A stretch of DNA of 64,000 nucleotides, taken from Sediminicola sp037203765 (GTDB lineage Bacteria; Bacteroidota; Bacteroidia; Flavobacteriales; Flavobacteriaceae). Below are positions 52,156 through 61,595 of the stretch, one piece after another (position 1 is the first letter of the stretch; each line of letters begins with the position of its first letter). The notes beneath the pieces were generated by a model. It did not search any database and was not told the DNA's origin. It saw nothing but the letters and a program-made list of their open reading frames with translations. Position numbers and translations under genes: made by a program. The stretch is taken from contig NZ_JBBCAS010000009.1 of NCBI RefSeq assembly GCF_037203765.1, forward strand, positions 57,572-121,571, in the 5' to 3' direction.

Positions 52156-52184
52156 GCCCCAACTACATTAAAAGCAATTGGGGC
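52156..52184 (-). terminator. Terminator after the M1 peptidase gene
   Basis: Minus strand: GCCCCAA / TTGGGGC stem with a 15-base loop, then a T-rich tract (TTTTTTTATGG). It is 20 bases downstream of the M1 peptidase stop. The rest of the 185-base gap to tatA shows nothing I recognise. Confidence 0.65.
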
Positions 52185-52204
52185 CTTATTGGTACTATTT
52201 AAAA

Positions 52205-54514
52205 TTACTCTCCTTTGATACTATCCTTGAACTGATCAAAGTCTGATTTCTCATCTTTTTTAGGCCATGAGTTGTTGGTTGTATCTATATCTGCAGTTTC
52301 TGCTTTTGGATCTACCACAATGCCCACCAATTCTTTTTGTGTGGCCATTACCCTTTTTACCTCTTTATCACTTTTTCTCCAAATTTCTGGCGGATAGGTA
52401 ATATTTTCCTTGGAACCATCAGCATAGGTATATTCCACGATGATAGGCATTGGAATCCCTCCCGGTTTGTCAAAGGTGATCTCATAGAAGTACTTTGGCT
52501 CCTTAACGGCAGCTCTTTCGGTAGCTGTCATATTGTCCATCATGTACTCATTTAAGGTCTTTGAATTTTCTGAAGGCGCCTTTCCTTTAAGTGCAGCATT
52601 GGCATCCTCACTATCTTCTTCGGCCAAATAAACCAATGGTGGCAAATCTGCCTCCGTGATGTTCCTTTCGGCCATATATTCCTGCATCTTCTTGGTAGGT
52701 CTATCAGATACAAAGAATTTTTTCACTTCTTTCACTCCTATATCCACATAGTCCGTGGTATAGAACCAACTTCTCCAGAACCAATCCAAATCTACTGCCG
52801 AAGCATCTTCCATGGTACGGAAGAAATCTTCAGGTGTTGGGTGTTTGAACATCCAACGGTGTGAGTAGGTCTTAAATGCATGGTCGAACAATTCTTTGCC
52901 CATAATAGTTTCCCTAAGAATATTCAAGGCTGTAGCCGGTTTACCGTAAGCATTGTTACCCAATTGGTATACATTTTCGGGATTTTCCATGATCGGGGCA
53001 ATAGTACTTTGATCGCCACTCATGTAAGGTACGATCTTGGACGGTTCACCCCTTCTCGAAGGATATTTTTCATTGGGGGCAATCACTTCTGGAAAAGCCT
53101 CTCCAAATTCCTGTTCTGCTATGTACTGCATAAAGGTATCCAAACCTTCGTCCATCCAGCCCCATTGACGCTCATCTGAATTCACGATCATAGGGAAGAA
53201 GTTATGTCCAACTTCATGTATGATCACACTGATCATACCATATTTTACACGGTCAGAAATGTTTCCATTTTCATCGGGTCTTCCGTAGTTCCAACAGATC
53301 ATAGGATATTCCATCCCTTGATTTTTGGCGTGGACAGAGATTGCTTTGTGATATGGATAATCGAAGGTGTGTGCGGAATACGATTTTAACGTATGCGCCA
53401 CGGCTTTGGTTGATAGGTCTTCCCACAATGGATTCCCTTCTTTGGGATACATGGATACCGCCATAACGTCCCTAGCACCAAATTTAACGGCCTGCATGTC
53501 CCAGATAAACTTTCGTGAAGTGGCGAATGCAAAATCCCTAACATTCTGGGCCTTTAATTTCCATGTTTTTGTCTTCTCTGAAAAGCCTTTTTCTGCTTCC
53601 TCAGCTTCTGCTTGAGAAACAATAATTACAGGCTTGTCGTATGATTTTTTGGCTTTCTCATAGCGTTCCATCATCGTTTTGGTGAAGACCTCTTTCCTAT
53701 TCTTAAGCTCTCCGGTACCATCTAAAATGTGGTCTGCAGGAACGGTTATGTTCACCTCATAATCCCCGAAGGTCAATGCGAACTCCCCACTGCCCCAAAA
53801 TTGATGGTTCTGCCATCCTTCCACATCGCTGTAAACAGCCATTCTCGGAAAGAATTGCGCTATAACATACGCCCTATTGCCATCGGCAGGGAAATACTCG
53901 TATCCTGATCTCGCCCTATTCACGGTATGGTCAGGTATGTTGTACCACCATTTAACAGAAAAAGAAACTTGGGCCTTACTTTTCAATGGCTGCGGTAGGT
54001 CTACACGCATCATTGTTTGGTTTATCGTATATGGCAAATCCTTTCCAGAAGCGTCCTTTACATATTCTATGTTGAAACCTCCATCGAAGTTTCCTGTCAA
54101 ATACTTTTGTACGAATCCTTCTGTAGGCTCCGCCAAAGGAACCCCTTCCCCATCTTTTAAAAGGGATTTGGAATCTTTGGTCCTAACGTTCTGATCCAAT
54201 TGAAGCCAAAGGAATTCAAGATCATCAGGTGAATTATTGATATAGGTAATGGTTTCTGTACCGTAGATTTTGGCATTTTTGTCGTCCAACAAAATATCCA
54301 TCTTATAATTGGCCTGCTGCTGGTAGTAGTCGGGGCCAGGAGCACCTGATGCAGACCTATAGGTGTTGGGAGTGGCAAACTCTTGGTACATTTGCCTAAA
54401 TTTACTTTGGGCCGTATGCCCTGGTTCCCGTTCTTTCTTCACTTCTTCCTGTGCGGTCACTGTGGCCGCGAACAAAAACAAAAGAGAAGCAAAACAATAC
54501 TTTAGTTTGTTCAT
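52205..54514 (-). CDS. Secreted M1-family metallopeptidase
   Basis: A 769-residue protein with signal peptide (cut near VTAQE). The zinc motif HEVGH is at 433-437 and the third ligand Glu456 in GWMDEG has the standard 18-residue spacing. The N-terminal aminopeptidase-N-like beta domain contains TETITYINNSPDDLEF. A long C-terminal region (from about 600) has a charged insertion and ends in a beta-sheet domain (PMPIIVEYTYADGS). The DUF6702 gene lies upstream on the same strand with 61 bases between, consistent with a common transcript. Probably a periplasmic or surface peptidase. Confidence 0.9.
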   Translation of the reverse strand: MNKLKYCFASLLFLFAATVTAQEEVKKEREPGHTAQSKFRQMYQEFATPNTYRSASGAPGPDYYQQQANYKMDILLDDKNAKIYGTETITYINNSPDDLEFLWLQLDQNVRTKDSKSLLKDGEGVPLAEPTEGFVQKYLTGNFDGGFNIEYVKDASGKDLPYTINQTMMRVDLPQPLKSKAQVSFSVKWWYNIPDHTVNRARSGYEYFPADGNRAYVIAQFFPRMAVYSDVEGWQNHQFWGSGEFALTFGDYEVNITVPADHILDGTGELKNRKEVFTKTMMERYEKAKKSYDKPVIIVSQAEAEEAEKGFSEKTKTWKLKAQNVRDFAFATSRKFIWDMQAVKFGARDVMAVSMYPKEGNPLWEDLSTKAVAHTLKSYSAHTFDYPYHKAISVHAKNQGMEYPMICWNYGRPDENGNISDRVKYGMISVIIHEVGHNFFPMIVNSDERQWGWMDEGLDTFMQYIAEQEFGEAFPEVIAPNEKYPSRRGEPSKIVPYMSGDQSTIAPIMENPENVYQLGNNAYGKPATALNILRETIMGKELFDHAFKTYSHRWMFKHPTPEDFFRTMEDASAVDLDWFWRSWFYTTDYVDIGVKEVKKFFVSDRPTKKMQEYMAERNITEADLPPLVYLAEEDSEDANAALKGKAPSENSKTLNEYMMDNMTATERAAVKEPKYFYEITFDKPGGIPMPIIVEYTYADGSKENITYPPEIWRKSDKEVKRVMATQKELVGIVVDPKAETADIDTTNNSWPKKDEKSDFDQFKDSIKGE

Positions 54515-54575
54515 TTTCTTAAAAAATTTTTAGTCGCGGGAAATTACCCATTTTTTAAGAAATCGATTGAAGAAG

Positions 54576-55088
54576 TTATAATTTTAACATTCCTTTATTA
54601 TTATCCTTCATCAGCACAAAACTTTTCTTGTTGCCATTGATTTTAAAATGCAATACATTTTGCTGCTCTTCGAACAAATCTGTGAGCACTTCGTTTTGGA
54701 GTTCTATGGTTTTAATTTTGGATAATTTGATTTTAGGAACCTCAAGATAGCAGACCATGACATCATTGTCATATTTTTTACCCAAAAATTTATACGCTAT
54801 CTGCTTCCCGTCTACCCAAATGAGCATTTTGGACCTCAGGTATTTTTCGATATGGAAATCGGCGGTTTTTGATTCCAGAGGTGTTGCCAGATTCGTATGC
54901 ACACCATAACGCTCTTCCAAAATATCCTCAAAATCATCGATAAAGATCCTCGATGTAATTTGAAGTGCCTCGTCTTTTTCTGAATACTGCACATTAGTGA
55001 CACTCAGGTAAAACTTATGCGCCGCCGTAAAGGCCAGTAATGGCAACAATAGCAGTAAAAATCCTTTTTTTATTCCTTGTAACCTCAT
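54576..55088 (-). CDS. DUF6702-like protein
   Basis: A 170-residue protein with an N-terminal hydrophobic segment (LLLLLLPLLAFTAAH). The mature part begins KFYLSVTNVQYSE, with FIDDFEDILEERYG and a C-terminal NVLHFKINGNKKSFVL, the pattern I associate with DUF6702 of flavobacteria. The function is unknown. It sits upstream of the M1 peptidase gene on the same strand, and such pairs recur in the group as I recall; an accessory role in secretion or processing is speculation. Confidence 0.8.
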   Translation of the reverse strand: MRLQGIKKGFLLLLLPLLAFTAAHKFYLSVTNVQYSEKDEALQITSRIFIDDFEDILEERYGVHTNLATPLESKTADFHIEKYLRSKMLIWVDGKQIAYKFLGKKYDNDVMVCYLEVPKIKLSKIKTIELQNEVLTDLFEEQQNVLHFKINGNKKSFVLMKDNNKGMLKL

Positions 55089-55150
55089 TATATTTTATTA
55101 TTAAACAATTTATGTGCCAAAACATGTTGCATGACAAGTTGAACATTTGA

Positions 55151-55894
55151 CTAGTCCAAATCGTTATTGGCTCTATACACTACGCTCTTCTTTTTAAAGA
55201 AACTCCATATTTTCAATCGGTCTTGGGTATCCACCAGACCGCTAAATTCGGCATCAACTTCACAGAAATACATAAAGTCATCAATTCTGGAAATTGGAAT
55301 TTTTAAATCCTGAACAAAAAGGGAATCCGCGTAGAAGGCCTTGACCCGCTCTGTCCTGGCATAAGTTTCCTCCAATTTCAATTGTTTCTTCAACATTTTG
55401 GTCCTACCGGAGATGCCGTTCAAGATGGGATTCAATGGCACAATTCCCCCTCCCGAGGTAGCCTCATGCAGAATTCTTTCGGTCTGTGTCCAGGTCTTGG
55501 CGTAGGCATTGGGCAGATTCAAAGTAGATGCCGTGACTACTGGTTCTGTTTTCAATTCTTCCAAATCCTTGGTAATATCGCCCGATAGGCTATACGGCCT
55601 TACCACTACTTCGTCCAATTCTGTTAGGGCATCTTCCATGGTTATAAAAAGGCTTTTGCTATCCAAGACGGACTGGGTGACGACCAATTCTTTTTTTTTG
55701 AACTGCACTGCAGAAAAAACCAAGGTGTCGTTCAGGGCGACTGCAATCTTAAAAAAACCTTCCGCACTGGTTATGGTGGCCCTATTTGTTGTGGTATTGA
55801 TCACATGGGTAGCGGCCACATCTCCGCTTTCGTTCAGGACACGGCCTTCCAATTCCTTGGAAAAAAAAGTCTGTGCTCCTGCAGAAACACCCAT
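55151..55894 (-). CDS. CarboxypepD_reg-like protein, copy 1
   Basis: A 247-residue exported protein (signal peptide within the first 10 residues is short; the actual start may lie upstream of the predicted one). After the leader, one CarboxypepD_reg-like beta-sandwich (about 12-95: ELEGRVLNESGDVAATHVIN and TRATITSAEG-type features) ends in EDALTELDEVVVRPYS, a TonB-box-like segment. No beta-barrel follows; the rest is helical. A paralogue lies 25 bases upstream on the same strand. Function unknown; resemblance to the N-terminal extension of SusC-like receptors suggests an interaction role. Confidence 0.78.
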   Translation of the reverse strand: MGVSAGAQTFFSKELEGRVLNESGDVAATHVINTTTNRATITSAEGFFKIAVALNDTLVFSAVQFKKKELVVTQSVLDSKSLFITMEDALTELDEVVVRPYSLSGDITKDLEELKTEPVVTASTLNLPNAYAKTWTQTERILHEATSGGGIVPLNPILNGISGRTKMLKKQLKLEETYARTERVKAFYADSLFVQDLKIPISRIDDFMYFCEVDAEFSGLVDTQDRLKIWSFFKKKSVVYRANNDLD

Positions 55895-55919
55895 CAGGAA
55901 GAAACTTATGATTACAACC

Positions 55920-56672
55920 TTACTTCTCAGTGTCCAATTCTTTAAGATACAATTTACTGTAGGTCACCAAGAAATCGATCAACTGAAACTCGTTGTCCTT
56001 TTTCAACAGGGCTTGGGTAGGGATCTTATCATCGCAATAGACCAGGAAACTATCAATTTTATCCTGCGGCAGGTTTAGGTCTTCCACAAAAAAGCGGTCA
56101 TCATATACTTGTCGCATTACATCGCTCAATTTAATCGGCGCTTTTGATTCCACTTCCCCCTTTTCGTTGGACTTGAACAGCGCTTTGAAAATATTGACAA
56201 AATTAAGTCCGTACTGCATCCCTCTATCCTGTTGTGATAATGCTATATTCTCCACTTCTGTTGAACGGTCTATTTCATAATCATACTGTTTTTGCAATCT
56301 ATCATTCTGTAATTGCAGAAATTTTTCTTGGTTCTCGGGACTCACTATTACTTCATCCAACTCGGTCACCTTTTCATTTACCTCTACCACCAATCTATTG
56401 TTATCTATCATTTCTTGCGTCACCTTCACTTGTAATATTTGGTAATTGACAGCGGTAAAGACAAGCTCGTCCCCAGCTTTTACCCGAATCGCAAATTCTC
56501 CATCATCATTGGTGATGGTAGCATATTCAGAAGTTGTATTGATCACGTTCTCATTGGGCACGTTGGAACTTCTGTACAGCACCTTTCCCCTTAAAAGGGT
56601 ACGGCCATCATCCTGTGCATTTGTTATTCCAAAACCAAGCAAAAGAAAGGCAAATATCATTAGATTTTTCAT
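55920..56672 (-). CDS. CarboxypepD_reg-like protein, copy 2
   Basis: A 250-residue exported protein with signal peptide (FLLLGFGITNAQ). The CarboxypepD_reg-like domain spans about 22-105: LRGKVLYRSSNVPNENVINT, EYATITNDDGEF, and VNEKVTELDEVIVSPENQ. A helical C-terminal half (QEKFLQLQNDRLQKQYDYEI) follows, with FVEDLNLPQDKIDSFLVYCD shared in form with copy 1. The two copies have the same layout and are clearly paralogues. No TonB-dependent barrel or SusD partner is adjacent. Function unknown. Confidence 0.82.
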   Translation of the reverse strand: MKNLMIFAFLLLGFGITNAQDDGRTLLRGKVLYRSSNVPNENVINTTSEYATITNDDGEFAIRVKAGDELVFTAVNYQILQVKVTQEMIDNNRLVVEVNEKVTELDEVIVSPENQEKFLQLQNDRLQKQYDYEIDRSTEVENIALSQQDRGMQYGLNFVNIFKALFKSNEKGEVESKAPIKLSDVMRQVYDDRFFVEDLNLPQDKIDSFLVYCDDKIPTQALLKKDNEFQLIDFLVTYSKLYLKELDTEK

Positions 56673-56862
56673 AGTAGCAATTTAGTGTATCTTATCGGTT
56701 GGGCGATTGTCACTAAAACAATATACGTCCTAATTAAAGTTACAAAAAAGAATGTTGAACACCGATATTAACATGGATAAAGAAAATGTAAGTTGTGTTC
56801 AAAAAAAAATATATCCCCATTAAACTTTTGTTAATTTGTATCCTTAAAGCGAATCCGAAACC

Positions 56863-57555
56863 ATGAAAAAGTTATTATTGGCAAGCACCTCTACCCTCTT
56901 CGGGGAAACCTATCTATCCTATCTTACCAAGGATTTGGAAATATTTTTCAAAGATGTGGACACCATAACCTTTGTCCCGTTCGCCAGACCTGGTGGTATC
57001 ACCCATGACGCCTATACCGAAGTGGTCGTTAAAGCCTTTGCCAAAATCAACAAAAAAGTGGTGGGACTGCACACTTATGCAGATCCAAAGGAAGGACTGG
57101 AAAAGGCCGAGGCTATATTTACGGGCGGGGGAAACACCTTCCTGTTGGTAAAACAGCTTCATGATCTGGGATTGATAGCCGTCATCAAGGAAAAAGTGGA
57201 GAGCGGCATCCCTTATATGGGTTCCAGTGCTGGCAGCAATATTGCCGGACCTACCATGCAGACCACCAATGATATGCCCATAGTATACCCTTCAAGTTTT
57301 AAAACCTTGGGGTTGGTCAATTTCAATTTAAATCCGCATTATCTGGATCCCAATCCCAATGGACGTCACAATGGGGAAACCCGTGAGACAAGGATCAAAG
57401 AATTTCACTGTTTCAATACCACTCCGGTGGTTGGCCTTAGGGAAGGCAACTTTATTTGGGTGGAAAATGGAAAGACACTCTTGAAAGGAAAAGGAACTGC
57501 CCGCATTTTTGAAGCCGGAAAAACCCCTTATGAGTCCGAAAGTATTCCGTTTTAG
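56863..57555 (+). CDS. pepE: Dipeptidase E (peptidase S51)
   Basis: A 230-residue class I glutamine-amidotransferase-like peptidase. Nucleophile Ser122 lies in YMGSSAGSN, with Asp137 in NDMPI and His159 in LNPHY completing the triad. PepE hydrolyses dipeptides with N-terminal aspartate. ILTGGGN-like turn IFTGGGNTF is also typical. It is the last housekeeping gene before the giant repeat proteins. Confidence 0.93.
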   Translation: MKKLLLASTSTLFGETYLSYLTKDLEIFFKDVDTITFVPFARPGGITHDAYTEVVVKAFAKINKKVVGLHTYADPKEGLEKAEAIFTGGGNTFLLVKQLHDLGLIAVIKEKVESGIPYMGSSAGSNIAGPTMQTTNDMPIVYPSSFKTLGLVNFNLNPHYLDPNPNGRHNGETRETRIKEFHCFNTTPVVGLREGNFIWVENGKTLLKGKGTARIFEAGKTPYESESIPF

Positions 57556-57680
57556 CACCGTTTAACCGATAAGTTCTCCGTTAAACGTTTGTAAGGGTAT
57601 TTTGGCCCTATAATTTAGGGAAATGGTCAAATCGTTTTATTTTTATAGACTTGGCAATACCAAGGATAAATTCTTTGTCT

Positions 57681-60600
57681 ATGAGATTAAAAGATGCCCT
57701 TTTTATTTCCCTAATATCCATTGGCACTTTGACTTACGGTCAAATAAAAATTGGTGACAACCCTCAAAATATCAATCAAGCTTCAGTATTGGAACTGGAG
57801 AGTACTTCAAGGGCATTGGTCATTACTAGGGTCAACTCTGCCCAGATGAATGCCATTGCTCCTTTAGCAGGCGCCCTGGTTTACAATACGGACAGTGAAT
57901 GCATTCACTATTACAATGGAAACCAGTGGTTTAATCTCTGTGACGCGCTTGCCAATTCCATCAACATTAGTTTGGTGGACAATGGCGATGGGACTTATAC
58001 CTTTAGCGATGCCAATAACAATATCACACAGATCAATAACCTCAATGAAAGTCTGGTTGTTGATGATGGTAATTTAATTTTAACGGATACCGCTGGAAAT
58101 GCCATAAGTGTTGAGCTGCAGAATCTCAGTGCGCAGACCTTTACCACGGACGCCATTATCAACACCTTTCCAACCATTTTCATCACTCAGGATGCCTCTG
58201 GTAACAACTTCAATTTTGAGGTAGGAGTTATTGATGGCGAAAGTATTCAGGATGGCACAATTTTTCGTGAAGATCTGGCCCCTAATTCCGTAACGCAATC
58301 AAAATTGAGTCAAAACGCAGTGACAAACAATGCCATGGCGGATAATGCGGTTGGATCTCTGGAAATTATCAATGGCTCTGTGCAACCTGTAGATTTAGGC
58401 CCTGGGAGCAATAACCAGATTTTGACTACCAATGCCACAGGTGTTGTTCAGTGGGTGGACCAATCAGGGCTAGTTGCTGCCGATGAGGTAAGCTATAACA
58501 ATGGCATTGCTGGATTAGCCGCCAATAATGTCCAGGATGCCCTAGATGAGGTGACAGGAAATATAAATACATTGACTGTTGCAGATATACTTACCCAGGG
58601 GAATAATGCAGGCAATCAAATCATCAGTAATCTTGCCGAACCTGTCTTGCCCCAAGATGCAGCGACAAGGAATTATGTGGATGCACAAGTTGGAAGTTCT
58701 GCACAAATTATTGTAAGTAGCAACACCCCAAATTCTATAGCAGCGGGTACAGATGGAGGGGCTCTATACAACGATGGAGATACGGATGACACCAATGAAT
58801 TATCAAACCTATTTTTTAATGCCAGCACGAATATTTTAACCTTGACCAATCCTGCTACCCCTGCCAACGCAGTGGACCTTTCCAGTTTAAGTGATACCGG
58901 TTCAGACAACCAAAACTTAACTGGAGCTTCGCTTTCTGGCACGGTTTTGCAAATTGATATTGAAGATGGAAACTCTACATCGGTGGATTTAGGTGCATTA
59001 AGCGGCGTAGACACTGATGATCAACAAATTTCGCTCAGTGGCAATATTTTAACCTTGGAAGATGGTGGGCCACCAATTAACCTAGCACCATTTCTTGATA
59101 ATACTGACAACCAGTCCATAACCGATTTCACCTTTGATAATACCTCCAATATTTTAACGATTACAATTGAAGGCGGAAATACAGATACAGCGGATTTATC
59201 TTTCCTTGCGGGAGCAGGGAATCCTGCTGCTGTTGATGTGACCTTTACACCTAATGGAAATACCACCAGTGACAACGTGCAATTGGCTATTGAAGAACTG
59301 CAAACAGAAATTGATGGAATCTCAGGGGGAGGGGCTGCCAACCCAAGCGATGAATTGATAACCAGCTTTACGCTTAACGGAACCGATTTAAATATTGCCG
59401 AAGGCGCCAATGTTTTGCCAGCGGTGGATCTATCGAGCCTGTTGGGAACTGATGATCAAGTTGCCAATGAAGTAGTATTCTCACCAATAGGTAACACAAC
59501 AAGCAATAACGTTCAGGCAGCAATAGAAGAAATCCAAACACAGGTTGACGGATTGACTGCAGGTGGAGAGGTGAACACTGCGTCCAACCAAGGTGTGGGC
59601 GGAATTCCAATCTTCATTCAAAAAACCGGGGTTGATCTTGAATTCAAAAGTATAAACGCGGCATCCAATAAAGTTTCAGTGACCAACGATGGCCCCAACA
59701 ATGAAGTAGATATTGATGTTAATGAGGCCAACCTAACCATAACTGAAAGTCAGATTTCTGATTTGACACATACAGTTGACACAGATAATCAAACTGCCCT
59801 ACAAGTTCCTTTTACGCCCACCGGCAATACCACTAGTGCGGATGTACAAGCCGCGATTGTTGAGCTACAGACCGATATTGATGGAATAGCTACAGGTGGA
59901 GAGGTGAACACGGGTTCCAACCAAGGAGTGGGCGGAATTCCAATCTTCATCCAAAAAACCGGGATAGATCTTGAATTCAAAAGTATAAACGCGGCATCCA
60001 ATAAAGTTTCAGTGACCAACGATGGCCCAAACAATGAAGTGGATATTGATGTTAATGAGGCCAACCTAACCATAACTGAAAGTCAGATTTCTGATTTAAG
60101 TCACACCCCAGCTGCGGCCGTTGTTACTTTTGCTCCCACGGGTAACACCACAAGTGCCAACGTTCAGGCGGCAATAGAAGAAATCCAAACCGAAGTTGAC
60201 GGAATAGCGACAGGTGGAGAGGTGAACACGGGTTCCAACCAAGGTGTGGGCGGAATTCCAATCTTCATCCAAAAAACCGGGGTAGATCTTGAATTCAAAA
60301 GTATAAACGCGGCATCCAATAAAGTTTCAGTGACCAACGATGGTCCCAACAATGAAGTGGATGTTGATATCAACGAGACCAACCTAACCATAACGGAAAG
60401 TCAGATTTCTGATTTAAGTCACACCCCAGCTGCGGCCGTTGTTACTTTTGCTCCCACGGGTAACACCACAAGTGCCAACGTTCAGGCGGCAATAGAAGAA
60501 ATCCAAACCGAAGTTGACGGAATAGCGACAGGTGGAGAGGTGAACACGGGTTCCAACCAAGGTGTGGGCGGAATTCCAATCTTCATCCAAAAAACCGGGG

Positions 60601-61340
60601 TAGATCTTGAATTCAAAAGTATAAACGCGGCATCCAATAAAGTTTCAGTAATCAACGATGGTCCCAACAATGAAGTAGATATTGATATCAATGAGTCCAA
60701 TCTTGTAATTACAGGAGGACCTTCAGGAAATATTTCCTCAAATTCAATCTCACAAGGAGATATAGGTGATAATGCAATAGGTCCCGGAGAAATACAGTCA
60801 AATGCCGTTTCTTCAGATGAAATTGATGATGATAGTATTTTTAATATAGATATTAATTCAGGTGCTGCAATTAGTGGCACAAAGATAGATCCAAACTTCG
60901 GAGCACAGCCCGTAGTGACCACAGGAACCCTGGCCGCTGGGGACACCACAATAACAGGGGATTTAAATGTCAGTAATACTGTTACTGTAGCAGCTACAGT
61001 AGTACATCCCGACTACGTCTTTCAAAAATACTTCTTGGGCACCTCTAGTCTTAAAAAAGATTATGAATTCTCTACCCTAGAAAAGGTAGCTCACTTTATA
61101 GAAAAACACCACCATCTGCCAGGGATTAAATCAGCCGCAGAAGTTAAAGAAGCAGGTTTTTGGAATCTAACAGAAGGTGCCTTAAAAAACCTCGAAAAAA
61201 TAGAAGAACTATTCCTGCACACCATTGAGCAGGAAAAAAAGATAGTACAGCTCAAACTTGAAAATGAGACTTTATCCTTGGAACTGGTAACCTTGAAGAA
61301 AGACTTGGAAGAAATTAAGGCTTTGCTGAAAAAAGAATAA
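57681..61340 (+). CDS. Giant repeat-rich secreted protein, tail-fibre-like end
   Basis: A 1219-residue exported protein. The frame opens at TTG 57651, but the ATG at 57681 precedes the signal peptide (FISLISIGTLTYGQ) and was chosen. The N-terminal domain (QIKIGDNPQNIN, ALVYNTDSECIHYYNGNQWF) is shared with the next gene. The middle is a low-complexity beta-repeat region rich in Asn, Asp, Thr and Gly, including near-identical 106- to 111-residue units at 59562-60720. The C-terminus has VFQKYFLGTSSLKKDYEFS, HHHLPGIKSAAEV and a coiled coil, resembling the ends of phage-tail-fibre-like Bacteroidota proteins. Probably a surface adhesin or fibre. Confidence 0.82.
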   Translation: MRLKDALFISLISIGTLTYGQIKIGDNPQNINQASVLELESTSRALVITRVNSAQMNAIAPLAGALVYNTDSECIHYYNGNQWFNLCDALANSINISLVDNGDGTYTFSDANNNITQINNLNESLVVDDGNLILTDTAGNAISVELQNLSAQTFTTDAIINTFPTIFITQDASGNNFNFEVGVIDGESIQDGTIFREDLAPNSVTQSKLSQNAVTNNAMADNAVGSLEIINGSVQPVDLGPGSNNQILTTNATGVVQWVDQSGLVAADEVSYNNGIAGLAANNVQDALDEVTGNINTLTVADILTQGNNAGNQIISNLAEPVLPQDAATRNYVDAQVGSSAQIIVSSNTPNSIAAGTDGGALYNDGDTDDTNELSNLFFNASTNILTLTNPATPANAVDLSSLSDTGSDNQNLTGASLSGTVLQIDIEDGNSTSVDLGALSGVDTDDQQISLSGNILTLEDGGPPINLAPFLDNTDNQSITDFTFDNTSNILTITIEGGNTDTADLSFLAGAGNPAAVDVTFTPNGNTTSDNVQLAIEELQTEIDGISGGGAANPSDELITSFTLNGTDLNIAEGANVLPAVDLSSLLGTDDQVANEVVFSPIGNTTSNNVQAAIEEIQTQVDGLTAGGEVNTASNQGVGGIPIFIQKTGVDLEFKSINAASNKVSVTNDGPNNEVDIDVNEANLTITESQISDLTHTVDTDNQTALQVPFTPTGNTTSADVQAAIVELQTDIDGIATGGEVNTGSNQGVGGIPIFIQKTGIDLEFKSINAASNKVSVTNDGPNNEVDIDVNEANLTITESQISDLSHTPAAAVVTFAPTGNTTSANVQAAIEEIQTEVDGIATGGEVNTGSNQGVGGIPIFIQKTGVDLEFKSINAASNKVSVTNDGPNNEVDVDINETNLTITESQISDLSHTPAAAVVTFAPTGNTTSANVQAAIEEIQTEVDGIATGGEVNTGSNQGVGGIPIFIQKTGVDLEFKSINAASNKVSVINDGPNNEVDIDINESNLVITGGPSGNISSNSISQGDIGDNAIGPGEIQSNAVSSDEIDDDSIFNIDINSGAAISGTKIDPNFGAQPVVTTGTLAAGDTTITGDLNVSNTVTVAATVVHPDYVFQKYFLGTSSLKKDYEFSTLEKVAHFIEKHHHLPGIKSAAEVKEAGFWNLTEGALKNLEKIEELFLHTIEQEKKIVQLKLENETLSLELVTLKKDLEEIKALLKKE
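59562..60720 (+). repeat. Tandem internal repeats within the first giant gene
   Basis: Units starting at 59562, 59895, 60213 and 60531 (lengths 333, 318, 318 and a partial last unit). Each encodes GEVNTGSNQGVGGIPIFIQK and the following NAASNKVSVTNDGPNNEVD. Units three and four are nearly identical at DNA level over about 190 bases; the first differs more. Confidence 0.92.
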
Positions 61341-61595
61341 AACGGCTTTTTTATTGTATAATATTCATATACAGATAATTACGATTTGACTGGAGTCATA
61401 ATTGGTAATGCCAAATGAATTACCTGCCCAAAATCTTTGACGAAAATAACAGCAGCCGGCAATTCATTACAATGACTTTCACAGACCTACCATTCAACGA
61501 AAAGGTTTTGGCTTTCTCTCCGTATTATTAGTTTAATATGCATTAAATCTTATTTTTGTTTTCTAAACTTTTTATCAGGATAACCCCCATATCTT
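61341..61595. other. Intergenic gap between the giant paralogues
   Basis: 255 bases. A run of six T residues follows the first stop without a clear stem. TATTTTTG at 61551-61558 fits the -7 consensus for the downstream gene. No other feature is seen. Confidence 0.4.
61551..61558 (+). promoter_or_regulatory. -7 box of the second giant gene
   Basis: TATTTTTG fits TAnnTTTG, 37 bases upstream of the ATG at 61596. No TTTG at -33 is seen. Confidence 0.45.

Noticed and set aside
59562..60949. Repeated segments and minus-strand open frames that could suggest a CRISPR array or antisense genes
   Set aside because: The units are in-frame protein-coding repeats of over 300 bases with no short repeat-spacer pattern; the minus frames are mirror images of the repeats.
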